A stretch of DNA of 64,000 bases from Bacteroidales bacterium UBA1309 (GTDB lineage: Bacteria; Bacteroidota; Bacteroidia; Bacteroidales; Dysgonomonadaceae): the NCBI GenBank assembly GCA_002307185.1, contig DBTT01000004.1:184711-248710 (forward strand). The letters are read 5' to 3'. Shown here piece by piece: positions 8,384 through 17,386 of this stretch (the stretch's first letter is position 1; every line of letters begins with the position of its first letter). The notes under the pieces are model-generated. The model ran no database searches, was not told the origin of the DNA, and saw only the letters and a program-made list of their open reading frames with translations. The position numbers and the translations under genes are program-made.

Positions 8384-9586
8384 ATGAAGCAATTGAAAAA
8401 AGAAAACGAATGGACGGCCACGGTGTTGGCATTCGTATTAATTCCGCTATCTGGCTTGGCGGTAGATGTGTATCTCCCCTCTTTCCCGAGCATGGTTACC
8501 GACTTGGGGACAACCAGCGACAACATCAAGCTGACGATGACCGCTTTCCTTATCAGTTACGGCACTTCCCAATTGTTTGTTGGGAGCATTTTGGATAGTT
8601 TTGGGCGTTACAGGCTCACTATTTATTCCTTGTTGGCCTTCATCCTCTCCAATGTTGGCATTCTGCTAAGCGACAGCATAGCATTTATTATCTTTCTCCG
8701 GTTTATCCAAGGTATTGCCATCGGTTTTATCGTGACTGCGAAGCGGGCATTTTTTATCGACGTATATGAAGGAGACAAACGGAAGCACTATACCAGCCTG
8801 ATAACCATTGTGTGGGCATCGGCACCAATCCTGGCTCCTTTTATCGGGGGTTATTTGCAAACTTATTTTGGCTGGCGGGCAAATTTTTACTTGTTGGCAA
8901 TCTATGGGCTGGTGATGCTGCTGCTTGAACTCAGATACAGTGGCGAGACCATCAAGAAACCCCAACCGTATAATTTTCAGGCCATCCGCTCCACGTATGC
9001 CCAGTTGTGGCGGGCAAGGGATTATGCTATCGGCGTTTTGGTTCTCGGCCTGAGTTATGGCATGGTGCTGGTGTTTGGGATGAGCATGCCGTTTATCATC
9101 GAACATAGCTTTCATCTTTCCCCTGTTTTTACGGGTTATGCCGCTTTGTGTTCTGGAGTTTCCATCCTTTTGGGCGGTATGTTGGCGAAACGCCTTATCA
9201 ACAAGCCTTTTTTCCAGAAACTCACCACAGCCGTCACCTTGCAGCTCGTGATCGCGTTGATGATGTATTTCGTGGGAATGCTACATTTCAACTCGATGTT
9301 GTCCATCATGTTGTTTGTCGTACTGCTACACCTGCTGGAGGGATTCACCTATAACATTTATTTCACCTACTGCATTACCCGTTTTCCAGCTTTTGCAGGT
9401 ACAGCCGGAGGGGTGACCAGCGGCGGCTCTTACATTGTTTTCTCGGTTGCTGGGTATTTGTTGGCGAGCATCCTGGATATCCATGACCAACAAACTTTGG
9501 CTCTGTCCTACCTGTTTTTTGTTGTGGCCATCATTCTGGCCTTGCAACCGGTCAAAGGGCTTTTGAAGAGCATCTCCAGGGCTTGA
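8384..9586 (+). CDS. MFS transporter, Bcr/CflA-like drug exporter
   Basis: Major facilitator of 400 residues with twelve predicted membrane helices. The first helices read AFVLIPLSGLAVDVYLPSFP, and the following loop reads GTSQLFVGSILDSFGRYR, the motif A region typical of DHA1/Bcr-CflA drug:proton antiporters (DVYLPSFP is the family's motif D). RFIQGIAIGF is the motif B region. The length is normal. It follows an AraC-type regulator and is followed by an intrinsic terminator, so the two genes form a small inducible efflux unit. The substrate is not predictable. Confidence 0.87.
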   Translation: MKQLKKENEWTATVLAFVLIPLSGLAVDVYLPSFPSMVTDLGTTSDNIKLTMTAFLISYGTSQLFVGSILDSFGRYRLTIYSLLAFILSNVGILLSDSIAFIIFLRFIQGIAIGFIVTAKRAFFIDVYEGDKRKHYTSLITIVWASAPILAPFIGGYLQTYFGWRANFYLLAIYGLVMLLLELRYSGETIKKPQPYNFQAIRSTYAQLWRARDYAIGVLVLGLSYGMVLVFGMSMPFIIEHSFHLSPVFTGYAALCSGVSILLGGMLAKRLINKPFFQKLTTAVTLQLVIALMMYFVGMLHFNSMLSIMLFVVLLHLLEGFTYNIYFTYCITRFPAFAGTAGGVTSGGSYIVFSVAGYLLASILDIHDQQTLALSYLFFVVAIILALQPVKGLLKSISRA

Positions 9587-9600
9587 TTCTTTTTCTATAT

Positions 9601-9643
9601 AAACGGCAGAAGCGGCTTCAAAAGAGCTGTTTCTGTCGTTTTA
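9601..9643 (+). terminator. Intrinsic terminator after the MFS gene
   Basis: An 11-bp stem AAACGGCAGAA / TTCTGTCGTTT (one G-T pair) with a 20-nt loop, followed by a short T run, 15 bp after the MFS stop codon. Confidence 0.65.
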
Positions 9644-9687
9644 AGAGCTGTGTTTTCAAAGCAGATTTGCAAATATGCAGCTGTTGC

Positions 9688-10090
9688 TTAGATGCCAAGC
9701 ATCACTCCAATCGTGTAAGTTTTCAAATTGGGACCTTCGTTCTTATTGAACATTGAAAAAGGAGAATAATATCCGTAGATGGACAAATCGCCGATGCCCA
9801 CTTGCAAGCGGAGTTTTAAATCGACCGGACGGATGTTGAGGTCACGACCCATCACAAATGCTTTGTTGTCAACATTTACCGAATATTCCACTTTCGATTT
9901 TGAATAATATTTGAAGAAGGCAACTGGCCCGCCCGAAATATGGAAATGATATGCCTGATATTCGAGCAACAAGGGAAGCGTGAGGTGTAGAATGTGAGGT
10001 TACTACCTTGCGACAGCACATCCGACGAGAGCTGCACCAGCACGGCACCTTCTTGTTTGCCAAGTTGTATTTTATCACTATTGCATCTTC
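9688..10090 (-). pseudogene. Outer-membrane beta-barrel protein, truncated and frameshifted
   Basis: The minus strand encodes in one frame IQLGKQEGAVLVQLSSDVLSQ and GSNLTFYT, then after a frameshift near 9992 continues LTLPLLLEYQAYHFHISGGP and further barrel strands to a terminal GVMLGI at the stop. Alternating aromatic strands and the short C-terminus are typical of small Bacteroidetes outer-membrane barrels (PorT/OmpW-like). The N-terminal half with signal peptide is missing. No functional start is present, so it is a relic. The right boundary is approximate. Confidence 0.68.
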
Positions 10091-10379
10091 GGTAAATTTG
10101 TTCTGGTCGTACAAGGCTTTGGTTTCTTCTGCATAAGTAGGCCTTGTTGCCGTGTGTGGGGTACTCCCTCATTATTCCACCATGCAATAGCGCAATGGAA
10201 TTTTGTAGCCATCCAGTATTTGGGGTAGGTGAAACAGTGGTATAAAAACAGAAAGAATATATCAAATGAAAAGCAATACCACCCATAGGGAGGCTTGCTG
10301 ACCATTCTCTTCAAAAGATTCGGATTGGTTCTATTAGCATTAAAAAATGCAAATCATTCCGTACCCTTAAAATTCGCAT
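10091..10379. other. Gene-free stretch upstream of ilvA
   Basis: No intact gene. Short overlapping frames on the minus strand are probably decayed sequence of the outer-membrane protein upstream part. The end of the stretch contains the ilvA promoter. Confidence 0.5.
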
Positions 10380-10387
10380 TACCTTTG
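10380..10387 (+). promoter_or_regulatory. Bacteroidetes -7 element for ilvA
   Basis: TACCTTTG fits TAnnTTTG, 58 bp upstream of the ilvA ATG. No clear TTTG is seen at the -33 distance. Confidence 0.45.
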
Positions 10388-10445
10388 CATTTGTTCTTGT
10401 ATTAAAGTATTTTTTCGAACCATTTTCAAGCAAATTAAAACGATA

Positions 10446-11702
10446 ATGTCCCAAACATATTTTCCGTCACTTCAAGATGTCAATAAAGCGAAGCTTACCC
10501 TCAATGAGATCTTAACGAGCACCCCTTTGTCAGATAATTTGAACCTTTCCGATCAATTCGGTGCAAAAATCATGCTCAAGCGGGAAGACCTCCAGATTGT
10601 CCGCTCCTACAAGATTCGTGGAGCTTACAACAAGATCAAAAGTCTTTCGCAGGAGCAGAGGGACAAAGGTATTGTGTGTGCCAGCGCGGGAAACCATGCG
10701 CAGGGCGTTGCTTATTCTTGCCAGAGATTGGGCATCTATGGCAAAATCTATATGCCGGTGACCACTCCTCGCCAAAAAATCAAGCAAGTGCAAATGTTTG
10801 GCAAGAATTATATCGAAACCGTGTTGTTTGGGGATACCTACGATGCAGCAAGTGCGGAAGCCAAAAAAGACTGCGAAGAAAATCACAAGACTTTTATCCA
10901 TCCGTTCGATGACCCGCTGATTATCGAAGGCCAGGCCACCGTTGCTTTGGAAATTATCCAACAAGCCTCTTGCCCCATCGATTATGTGTTTGTCCCCATT
11001 GGAGGTGGTGGTTTGATATCGGGGGTTGGCAGTTATTTCCAGCAATTGAGTCCTAACACCAAAATCATCGGTGTGGAGCCTGCCGGTGCGCCTTCGATGA
11101 AGACTTCTTTGGAAGCTGGGCACGTGGTTGATCTTGATGAGATAAATAAATTTGTAGATGGGGCTGCCGTCAAAAGGGTGGGAGACCTTCCTTTCGAAGT
11201 GTCCAAGCAGGTGGTTGACGACATTGTGCTGGTGCCGGAAGGACATGTTTGCACGAAGATTCTCGATTTGTACAACCAGGATGCCATTGTGGTGGAACCT
11301 GCAGGCGCATTGTCCATTGCTGCATTGGACTATTATGCCGACAAGATCAAGGGCAAAAATGTGGTGTGTATCGTATCTGGGAGTAACAACGACATTACCC
11401 GCACCGAGGAAATCAAAGAGCGGTCGTTGCTTTTTGAAGGATTGAAACACTATTTTATCATCCGTTTTCCCAACCGTCCCGGTGCTTTGCGCGACTTTGT
11501 CCAGTTGGTGCTTGGCCCTCGTGACGACATCACCCATTTCGAATACAGCAAGAAAACGAGCCGGGAGACTGGCCCCGCCTTTGTAGGAATTGAACTCGCC
11601 GACAAGCACGATTTTGACGCCTTGGTGGAACGGATGGTGGAAAACGGCTTTTTGTATGAATATGTGAATGAAAAGCCGAATCTTTTCCAATACCTGATTT
11701 GA
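10446..11702 (+). CDS. ilvA: Threonine dehydratase (threonine ammonia-lyase)
   Basis: PLP-dependent enzyme converting L-threonine to 2-oxobutanoate and ammonia, the first step of isoleucine synthesis. The Schiff-base lysine is K56 in RSYKIRGAYN. The substrate loop is CASAGNHAQG and the PLP-phosphate loop is PIGGGGLISG. A short C-terminal ACT-like regulatory part starts near residue 330 (HYFIIRFPNRPGALRDFVQ), as in the IlvA forms with a single regulatory domain. The 418 residues match that subgroup. It stands alone with its own -7 element. Confidence 0.93.
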   Translation: MSQTYFPSLQDVNKAKLTLNEILTSTPLSDNLNLSDQFGAKIMLKREDLQIVRSYKIRGAYNKIKSLSQEQRDKGIVCASAGNHAQGVAYSCQRLGIYGKIYMPVTTPRQKIKQVQMFGKNYIETVLFGDTYDAASAEAKKDCEENHKTFIHPFDDPLIIEGQATVALEIIQQASCPIDYVFVPIGGGGLISGVGSYFQQLSPNTKIIGVEPAGAPSMKTSLEAGHVVDLDEINKFVDGAAVKRVGDLPFEVSKQVVDDIVLVPEGHVCTKILDLYNQDAIVVEPAGALSIAALDYYADKIKGKNVVCIVSGSNNDITRTEEIKERSLLFEGLKHYFIIRFPNRPGALRDFVQLVLGPRDDITHFEYSKKTSRETGPAFVGIELADKHDFDALVERMVENGFLYEYVNEKPNLFQYLI

Positions 11703-11730
11703 TAAACATTCTGAATCCAAATAATGAAAA

Positions 11731-11776
11731 GGCGGTCTCAAAAGAACGCTAATTTAACTCCGCTGACCGTTGGTTC
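11731..11776 (+). repeat. Short dispersed repeat, copy near ilvA
   Basis: Contains GGCGGTCTCAAAAGAACGCT then AATTTAACTCCGCTGACC. A related sequence, TCAAAAGGATGCTAG then GGCTAATTTCACTCCGCCGGCTC, occurs at 63337-63381 in the same orientation. The two share the order CAAAAG, GCTA, CTAATTT, ACTCCGC. Origin unknown. Confidence 0.4.
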
Positions 11777-11924
11777 GCAAATTTCACGATGAATATTTTT
11801 TCGATTTTACAACTTTCTCGTTTTCAAAAAATACAAATTAGGGCAATTGGTATAATCTGTAAAAACTGCTCTCAAAAATTCTTATAAGGCATTTCTTAAA
11901 ATATGCTAGCGGGGATGTTATAAA

Positions 11925-11969
11925 CATAAATCTTCCCAAGTCACAACAATGGCTTTTGGAAGATTTATG
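11925..11969. terminator. Long hairpin between ilvA and the C25-like peptidase gene
   Basis: A perfect 12-bp stem CATAAATCTTCC / GGAAGATTTATG with a 21-nt loop lies between two converging genes. It is positioned as a shared terminator, although the T tract is weak on both strands. Confidence 0.5.
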
Positions 11970-11991
11970 ATACAAAGATTGCGTCCGAAAT

Positions 11992-14172
11992 TTATTTCCC
12001 TTGCAATCGGTTGATGGTTTTCTGCACCTCCCCGATTAATTTCGGATCAGTTTCTTTCGGCAAGAATTTATTTAATTCAGCGATAATAAACGCTTTTCGG
12101 TAGGAATAATTATACCAGCCCAAAGCCTCTGCGGCAGCCAAGCGGGCAGCCACATCATCCCTCTTATCTGAAAGTACTTTCATCAGTATCTCTGCCTCAT
12201 CCGAAACCGGATTGTTGCGGAAACGGCTGATTTCCTGCAACCGGCTTTTCAACTTCTGCCTTTTGTCGGCAATCAATGTAAAGTCCTCTTTCTTGCTTTT
12301 ATCGGTTGACCGTATATTTTCCAATGCGTTGTTTAGCCTGTCTTTCGAATAAAGCGGCAACGCACCAGCTTGCTGCAACAACTCATTTTCCAGCAAATCC
12401 AAGTTGAGCATCCGGTATCCCGAGGATATTTTGAAGGCTACGCGCTCGGAGGTGTTGTCGTTGAGAATAGATTTGGCGATGGCCGGAAGCAATTTAGGAG
12501 ATCCGTTTTTGGTGCAAAACTCAAGGGCATATCTTCTCACCAATTCGTAGCTATCGGCAGTGGCTGCGGGCAAAACGTCGAGAAAGTCGTCGTTGTTCAA
12601 CTCGGACAACAGCATCAGGGTTTCCATCCGGACAATCATGCTCGTTGATTCGACATAGGTCTTTTTCAACAAAGCGGAGATGCCGGAATAACGGTTGTCG
12701 AACAACACTCGCAAAGCTACAGCCTGCACATCGGGGTGAGGATTCGAGAGGTTGGTGAGCCAAAACTTTGTGTCGTTCTTCTGCGTGGATAGTGCTTCGT
12801 TGATGTCCAAATTATCCTTCGTGTTTTTGGCAAAATGAAACGTTGGGTCACCGAGAATATGAGTTTCCAGGAAATGAGTGTATTTTCCCCATTCCCCGAT
12901 GCGTAAACCATAATTCAGCAAACCGAGGAATTCGTCTGGCCATTTGTCCTGAATGGTATTCACGGTATTGCCTTGTGTCACAATGGTTTTTCCATCGTTG
13001 AAGATGTATGCCCCGCCAATGTATTCGTCTTCGTAGAACGACCCGTTGTAGCAAGCATCAAACATCACGAAGCGGGCGTTGGGCTTAAGAGCGAGGATGT
13101 CTTCGACAGAAGCCTCCAACGATGCCTCCAAGGCTGAATCTTTGACAATGAAGGTGGAGTCAAAAGCTTCTTCGCACCAAGAACGTGGCACATCCAAGTA
13201 TTTCATATACGTGTTGATGGCTTCTTCTTTTGTCTTTCCTCTTTTCACGGCAGAAGCGACTTTGCTGCGCAAATATATTTTCACGTTTTCGATGGCGGTG
13301 TTTGGCTCGCTTCCCGATTTGTATTCGCTGATGTATTGGCGGTCGTTTGAGCCGTGGTGATGAAACAGCATGATGTCGAGATCGGGACGTTGCACTTCGT
13401 TCAACCAATAAGGCTTCATCGGCCAATAGGTGTCGAAATCCATGAATTTGACAAAGCTACTGGTGTTGAATACGGTGGGCAGTTGCTCCCGTAGCGCCAG
13501 ATGTTCGCCAGACCAAGCAACACGTGATTCAGAATTGTAGCCGTGTCCGCGGGCAACGGTGAGGTTGTCTATCACATTGTTTTTCTCGGATTTTTTGATT
13601 TCAACCACCTTTTTCAAATAATCACGGAGCTGGGTGTATTTGTCTTTTTTCCCTTTTTCCAACGGACGGATTCGGGCAGTGTAAATATCCGAATGGAGAA
13701 ACTGCTGCGAATCGGAACGGAGAGAATAGTAGAAATAGAGCGGCTTAATGGAATCTTGCTTCAAAAAATTGAATTTCAATCCAAAATCGTCGTAGAACCT
13801 GTCGGACGCAATGCTGGAGCGTTGCCAATTCAGCTTTTGGTTCATTTTGAAAGCCGAGGTGAGGTGCTGCGCATCCCGCAACATCGGGATCGGAATATCG
13901 CCAATGAACACCGCCCCTTCAATTGGGTTCTGCTTGAGCGAATACAACCTCTTCAGCTCAGCCTTGATGGAATCAGGTTGGTTCCATTTGTCGATAACGA
14001 TATACGTTTTCAGGCCGTCGGCTTCCACCGAGGAGGCATATTGTTGCACTTCGGCCTTTGCTTCGGCATAACTTTTTTTGTCGATAACGATGGCGAATCC
14101 GTGTTTGGAATAGGCCATGTTGGTAGTCGCAACGAATGCAACCACAAGAATTGTCAGTTTATGGAACTTCAT
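11992..14172 (-). CDS. C25 (gingipain)-like cysteine peptidase with HEAT repeats
   Basis: The 726-residue protein has a signal peptide (about 1-22). Residues 30-380 show the C25 fold: GAVFIGDIPIP, YTARIRPLEKG, then a His cluster H271-H273 in LFHHHGSND and C374 in MFDACYNGSFY, placed like the catalytic His/Cys pair of the caspase-like gingipain family. Residues about 480-720 are alpha-helical HEAT-like repeats (NPHPDVQAVALRVLFDNRY, DKRDDVAARLAAAEALGWY). No T9SS sorting domain ends the protein, so it probably stays in the periplasm. It is the last gene of a minus-strand series with a DUF6850-like barrel, a DUF4876 lipoprotein and a TonB receptor, from which a repeat-bearing gap of 342 bp separates it. 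Substrate unknown. Confidence 0.8.
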   Translation of the reverse strand: MKFHKLTILVVAFVATTNMAYSKHGFAIVIDKKSYAEAKAEVQQYASSVEADGLKTYIVIDKWNQPDSIKAELKRLYSLKQNPIEGAVFIGDIPIPMLRDAQHLTSAFKMNQKLNWQRSSIASDRFYDDFGLKFNFLKQDSIKPLYFYYSLRSDSQQFLHSDIYTARIRPLEKGKKDKYTQLRDYLKKVVEIKKSEKNNVIDNLTVARGHGYNSESRVAWSGEHLALREQLPTVFNTSSFVKFMDFDTYWPMKPYWLNEVQRPDLDIMLFHHHGSNDRQYISEYKSGSEPNTAIENVKIYLRSKVASAVKRGKTKEEAINTYMKYLDVPRSWCEEAFDSTFIVKDSALEASLEASVEDILALKPNARFVMFDACYNGSFYEDEYIGGAYIFNDGKTIVTQGNTVNTIQDKWPDEFLGLLNYGLRIGEWGKYTHFLETHILGDPTFHFAKNTKDNLDINEALSTQKNDTKFWLTNLSNPHPDVQAVALRVLFDNRYSGISALLKKTYVESTSMIVRMETLMLLSELNNDDFLDVLPAATADSYELVRRYALEFCTKNGSPKLLPAIAKSILNDNTSERVAFKISSGYRMLNLDLLENELLQQAGALPLYSKDRLNNALENIRSTDKSKKEDFTLIADKRQKLKSRLQEISRFRNNPVSDEAEILMKVLSDKRDDVAARLAAAEALGWYNYSYRKAFIIAELNKFLPKETDPKLIGEVQKTINRLQGK

Positions 14173-14221
14173 TTCATTGTTTTTATTTACGTGAACTCGA
14201 CGGAGCTGTCGAATACAAACT

Positions 14222-14452
14222 ATTTAACCACGGAATAAAAAGAGTCAAACGGAATTTTCTTTGTTCTCCGCAGGAAATTATTATTTTATTCGCACAGAGA
14301 GATTTTCGATTTCCCTTTGCGATCTCGGCGTGTATTTTCCTTAGCGTCTTTGCCTGAAACTAATTTCATCCACGCAGAGAGCGCAGAGATTTTCGCAGAG
14401 GAAGCAAAGATTTTAAGTTCTTACTTTGCGGGCTTTGCGTGGGAGAATTTCT
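14222..14452. repeat. Low-complexity CGCAGAGAG-type intergenic repeat
   Basis: The gap between the peptidase and barrel genes holds TTAACCACGGAATAAAAAG, CGCACAGAGAGATTTTC, TTTGCGATCTCGGCG, CCACGCAGAGAGCGCAGAG and CTTTGCGTGGGAG. This word set recurs in intergenic DNA of many environmental bacteria as a dispersed non-coding repeat. No gene is present. Confidence 0.6.
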
Positions 14453-14514
14453 TTTTCACACACACAAATTTCACGATTCATCCAACTCTCGTTAATTATC
14501 AAAAAGCTTTCGGC

Positions 14515-16080
14515 TTAGAATGTAAATCCACATGCTGTGAACAAGCCCAAACGGTGAGGCTTGTTGAAATTTGTCGATTCAATATCCGCCTTCACATAAT
14601 CTGCTTTTAGAGACAAATATATTGTGCCAGGAGCATTTCCAATCCTCGTTTTCTTGCTAAGCTTTAGCCCGATAACGCCTTGATAATGGTTTGCGGTGAA
14701 GTATTCATATACCGGATAAGTCCACACATTTGCCAACGTGATTCCATTGAAATCGGAATTCGCCGACAAGTTGTGCTTATAGCCAATTTTAGCCGTCAGG
14801 TTCAGGGAAAAATATTTGGGGAGTTTTATCATCTTTGTTCCAGCCAGCGACAATTGCATATTGGAATATTTTTGCAAGAAATAATCAGGCAGAAACTTGG
14901 TGTCTTCCTGCTCAAAGCCAACAGATCCTGACAAAGAATAATCCAGATAACCATCCTTCTCTTTCAGCCAGTTGTATTCGGCCTTTGAAATAATGGAAGT
15001 GCTTTTGTATTTGACCGATTTGTTGTAAACTTCCCACACAATTTGGGAGTCGGAATTTTTGACCTGCTTTTGGTCATACCACGTTCCCTTGTTGGGGCTA
15101 TACTCTACGTTGAACTTGAATGAATGGCGGATGTCATTGGATTTGATTGAAAAGATATTGCCCAAGGACAAAGTAGATTCCACGTAATCGCCGGATCTGA
15201 AAATACTTGAAGAAGATAAAAGTCCTGTAATGGACTCTTCGGAATTTTGTTTATACCCCAATTGGAATATATTCTCCAAATTATTCTTTTGCCAATCGAA
15301 CTGAATATTCCCCTCATACATATTCCCGTTGTAGGTTCGGGTATTGCTGGTGCCCGTGTTGAGATAGAAATTCCCTAAACCTTGGAAATAGAAAAACCTG
15401 TGCGTGATATTGGTTTCGAGCACTTCTATGGAGATATTTTCCTTGTAGCGTTCATACCTTGCGTCTATGCCGATGCCCCAATGCGATGTCCATTGGTAGC
15501 GTATTCCTGGGTGAACGGAAAAGCGCATGGCATCTATTGAAGGTCGCGGGTCGTTGTTGTCGGAAGAAGTTCCTCCAATGTAGGTGACGGCCAATCCCCA
15601 TTGAAGACGGTCGTTCACAAAAGAAGAGGCTGCACCACGGATTTCAAACGATTCGTTGTCGTAGTTTCCCCCGATGCTATCTGTCAGCACAAAGGGATTG
15701 CGTGGCGAAAGCAGCAGCACGTCCTTCCATTTCTGTTGATGAAGCCTGCTGATGCCATAAGAGAAACCGCCGTAGAGATGAAGCTTATTGATTTGTTTAA
15801 AACCATCCACCCGGATTTTCCCATCGCCCTGCGACTGCGGATCGGAGATGTATTTGTAGCTACCAGTCGTGCAGTTATAACTCAACTCGGAATTCATCCC
15901 TTGTTCGTCTATGCGTGAAAAAGCAATTGGATTTGTTGTTTGCAACCAAATCTGTTTCTGTGGCAGCAAATCAAAATCCTTTGCGTAGCCAACGCTGTCA
16001 GTAACCTGTGCATTCAGAAAAGAATACACAGATGATGACAGTGTAACAAATAGGACTGCTGCTTTTAATAATGATTTCAT
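14515..16080 (-). CDS. DUF6850-like outer-membrane beta-barrel protein
   Basis: The protein has 521 residues from the ATG at 16078-16080, which is followed by a clear signal peptide (MKSLLKAAVLFVTLSSSVYS) ending LNAQ. A longer frame to 16206 would overlap the upstream gene by about 100 bp and lacks a signal sequence at its start. The mature part alternates polar and aromatic residues in amphipathic strands (HLYGGFSYGISR, LQWGLAVTYIGG, GYKQNSEESITG) and ends in an aromatic residue (ACGFTF), as outer-membrane barrels do. In Bacteroidetes this family commonly lies next to a DUF4876 lipoprotein and a TonB receptor, as here. It is probably a channel or surface-docking partner of that receptor; function unproven. 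Confidence 0.78.
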   Translation of the reverse strand: MKSLLKAAVLFVTLSSSVYSFLNAQVTDSVGYAKDFDLLPQKQIWLQTTNPIAFSRIDEQGMNSELSYNCTTGSYKYISDPQSQGDGKIRVDGFKQINKLHLYGGFSYGISRLHQQKWKDVLLLSPRNPFVLTDSIGGNYDNESFEIRGAASSFVNDRLQWGLAVTYIGGTSSDNNDPRPSIDAMRFSVHPGIRYQWTSHWGIGIDARYERYKENISIEVLETNITHRFFYFQGLGNFYLNTGTSNTRTYNGNMYEGNIQFDWQKNNLENIFQLGYKQNSEESITGLLSSSSIFRSGDYVESTLSLGNIFSIKSNDIRHSFKFNVEYSPNKGTWYDQKQVKNSDSQIVWEVYNKSVKYKSTSIISKAEYNWLKEKDGYLDYSLSGSVGFEQEDTKFLPDYFLQKYSNMQLSLAGTKMIKLPKYFSLNLTAKIGYKHNLSANSDFNGITLANVWTYPVYEYFTANHYQGVIGLKLSKKTRIGNAPGTIYLSLKADYVKADIESTNFNKPHRLGLFTACGFTF

Positions 16081-16102
16081 ATCAGCTATTCGTTGTGGTC
16101 TT

Positions 16103-17359
16103 TTACTCTTCCACAACGGAAGAGTGAACGAACGGGGCAGGAGTCTGTTCCAATAAGAAATCCTGTGTGGAATTGTTCGTATCCTTATAAAGGACTTTAC
16201 CGTCAATAATTTGTTTCACTTTGCGACGCACAGACTTGCTCGTATAAGTGTTCAGCGTGTAAACATATCCTGCATCAAGAGAAGATGGAATTCTCTTGTA
16301 TTGTTTCTTCTCATCGCTATTGACACATTCAACAGCATCGATGACGTAGCTTCGTGGAATCTGAAGGTATTTAACAGACGAGGTAGTACCCGGTTTCGTA
16401 GCAAAATTGCTATCGTCCGACGTGAATGTCGCAAGGCTCACATCATCCGGCAATTTAGCTATGATAACAGCCGGGCCAAACACACTCATGATGAAATCGT
16501 ACGATGAGGTGCTTGTCGCGTACAACACACCAAGGTTTGGAACAGCCGCGGCATCGGCATCCTTGCCTCCATTGAGGTCGCCGACATAAGTTTCCCAGGA
16601 TGCGCTTCCAAGGTTTACAGGAGAATTGGCATTTCCCGCAGCATCTGATTTGTGATCAATCCCATCTTGGGCAATCACTGCGCTGGTTCGTGGCAACAAG
16701 GGGTGTTCTGTGCCTGTTCCCGGCACATAGAACGTGAATCCGTAAAGAGGCAACTTCTCCTGTAGCACACCGCTTGCATCAGACCAACTTGAAATCGAAT
16801 TGGATGTAATCGAATCTATCATGCTAAGGATCAATTTATCCAAATAAATAGTGTCGTCCGAATTATTGTAGATCTCAACAAACTGATCAGAGTAATAAGA
16901 CCCACTTGATGGTGTGAGCGAGCCTACATAATAGATCTCCTTGATGACAAGTCCTCCGGACAAAGTGCTGGCCGACAAATCGATTGTCAAGGATTGATCT
17001 TTTGCAATCGTCGTGTTTTCGAGAATGCCGTTGAAAGCAAATTCTTCCGTTTCGGAGGCGATCGTAAATTTATACACACCCGAGATGAGGGAAAATTCGG
17101 CTACACCATTGGCATCGGTCGTCACATTGGTCGTGGTTCCCGTCTGCGCATTCAAGGCTTTCACTTCCACACCAGAGGCAAGAGTTTGAGTGTATCCGGT
17201 TGGATAATTAACCGTTATGGACACAGTATATTTTTTGGCTTCTTCATCGCTGCTGCATGATGAGAACGAGAAAGCCACAAGGGCGAGAACAAGCAATACA
17301 AAGACTTTGCCCCATTTCAAGGGAGATGCATGGTCAAAAAAAGACGATAGTAACTTCAT
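16103..17359 (-). CDS. DUF4876 lipoprotein
   Basis: The 418-residue protein has a lipobox at C35 (AFSFSSC35SSDEE) after a hydrophobic stretch. A carboxypeptidase-regulatory/Ig-like domain follows (VSITVNYPTGYTQTLASGVE ... GVAEFSLISGVYKFTI), then a larger domain starting GGLVIKEIYYVGSLTPS with YYSDQFVEIYNNSDDTIYLD, which resembles lamin-tail-like folds. It fits DUF4876, found beside TonB receptors and DUF6850 barrels in Bacteroidetes. Position suggests it takes the place SusD has in Sus systems, as a surface binding lipoprotein; this is inference. It lies 27 bp downstream of the receptor gene. Confidence 0.8.
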   Translation of the reverse strand: MKLLSSFFDHASPLKWGKVFVLLVLALVAFSFSSCSSDEEAKKYTVSITVNYPTGYTQTLASGVEVKALNAQTGTTTNVTTDANGVAEFSLISGVYKFTIASETEEFAFNGILENTTIAKDQSLTIDLSASTLSGGLVIKEIYYVGSLTPSSGSYYSDQFVEIYNNSDDTIYLDKLILSMIDSITSNSISSWSDASGVLQEKLPLYGFTFYVPGTGTEHPLLPRTSAVIAQDGIDHKSDAAGNANSPVNLGSASWETYVGDLNGGKDADAAAVPNLGVLYATSTSSYDFIMSVFGPAVIIAKLPDDVSLATFTSDDSNFATKPGTTSSVKYLQIPRSYVIDAVECVNSDEKKQYKRIPSSLDAGYVYTLNTYTSKSVRRKVKQIIDGKVLYKDTNNSTQDFLLEQTPAPFVHSSVVEE

Positions 17360-17386
17360 AAACTATTTAATTGAATGATTAAAATT

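Noticed and set aside
10530..11741. 403-codon open frame on the minus strand
   Set aside because: It lies entirely opposite ilvA, which has all catalytic motifs; the product has no domain or signal and is a codon-bias shadow.
16081..16206. N-terminal extension of the DUF6850-like protein
   Set aside because: It overlaps the DUF4876 gene by about 100 bp and would hide the signal peptide that starts at 16080.
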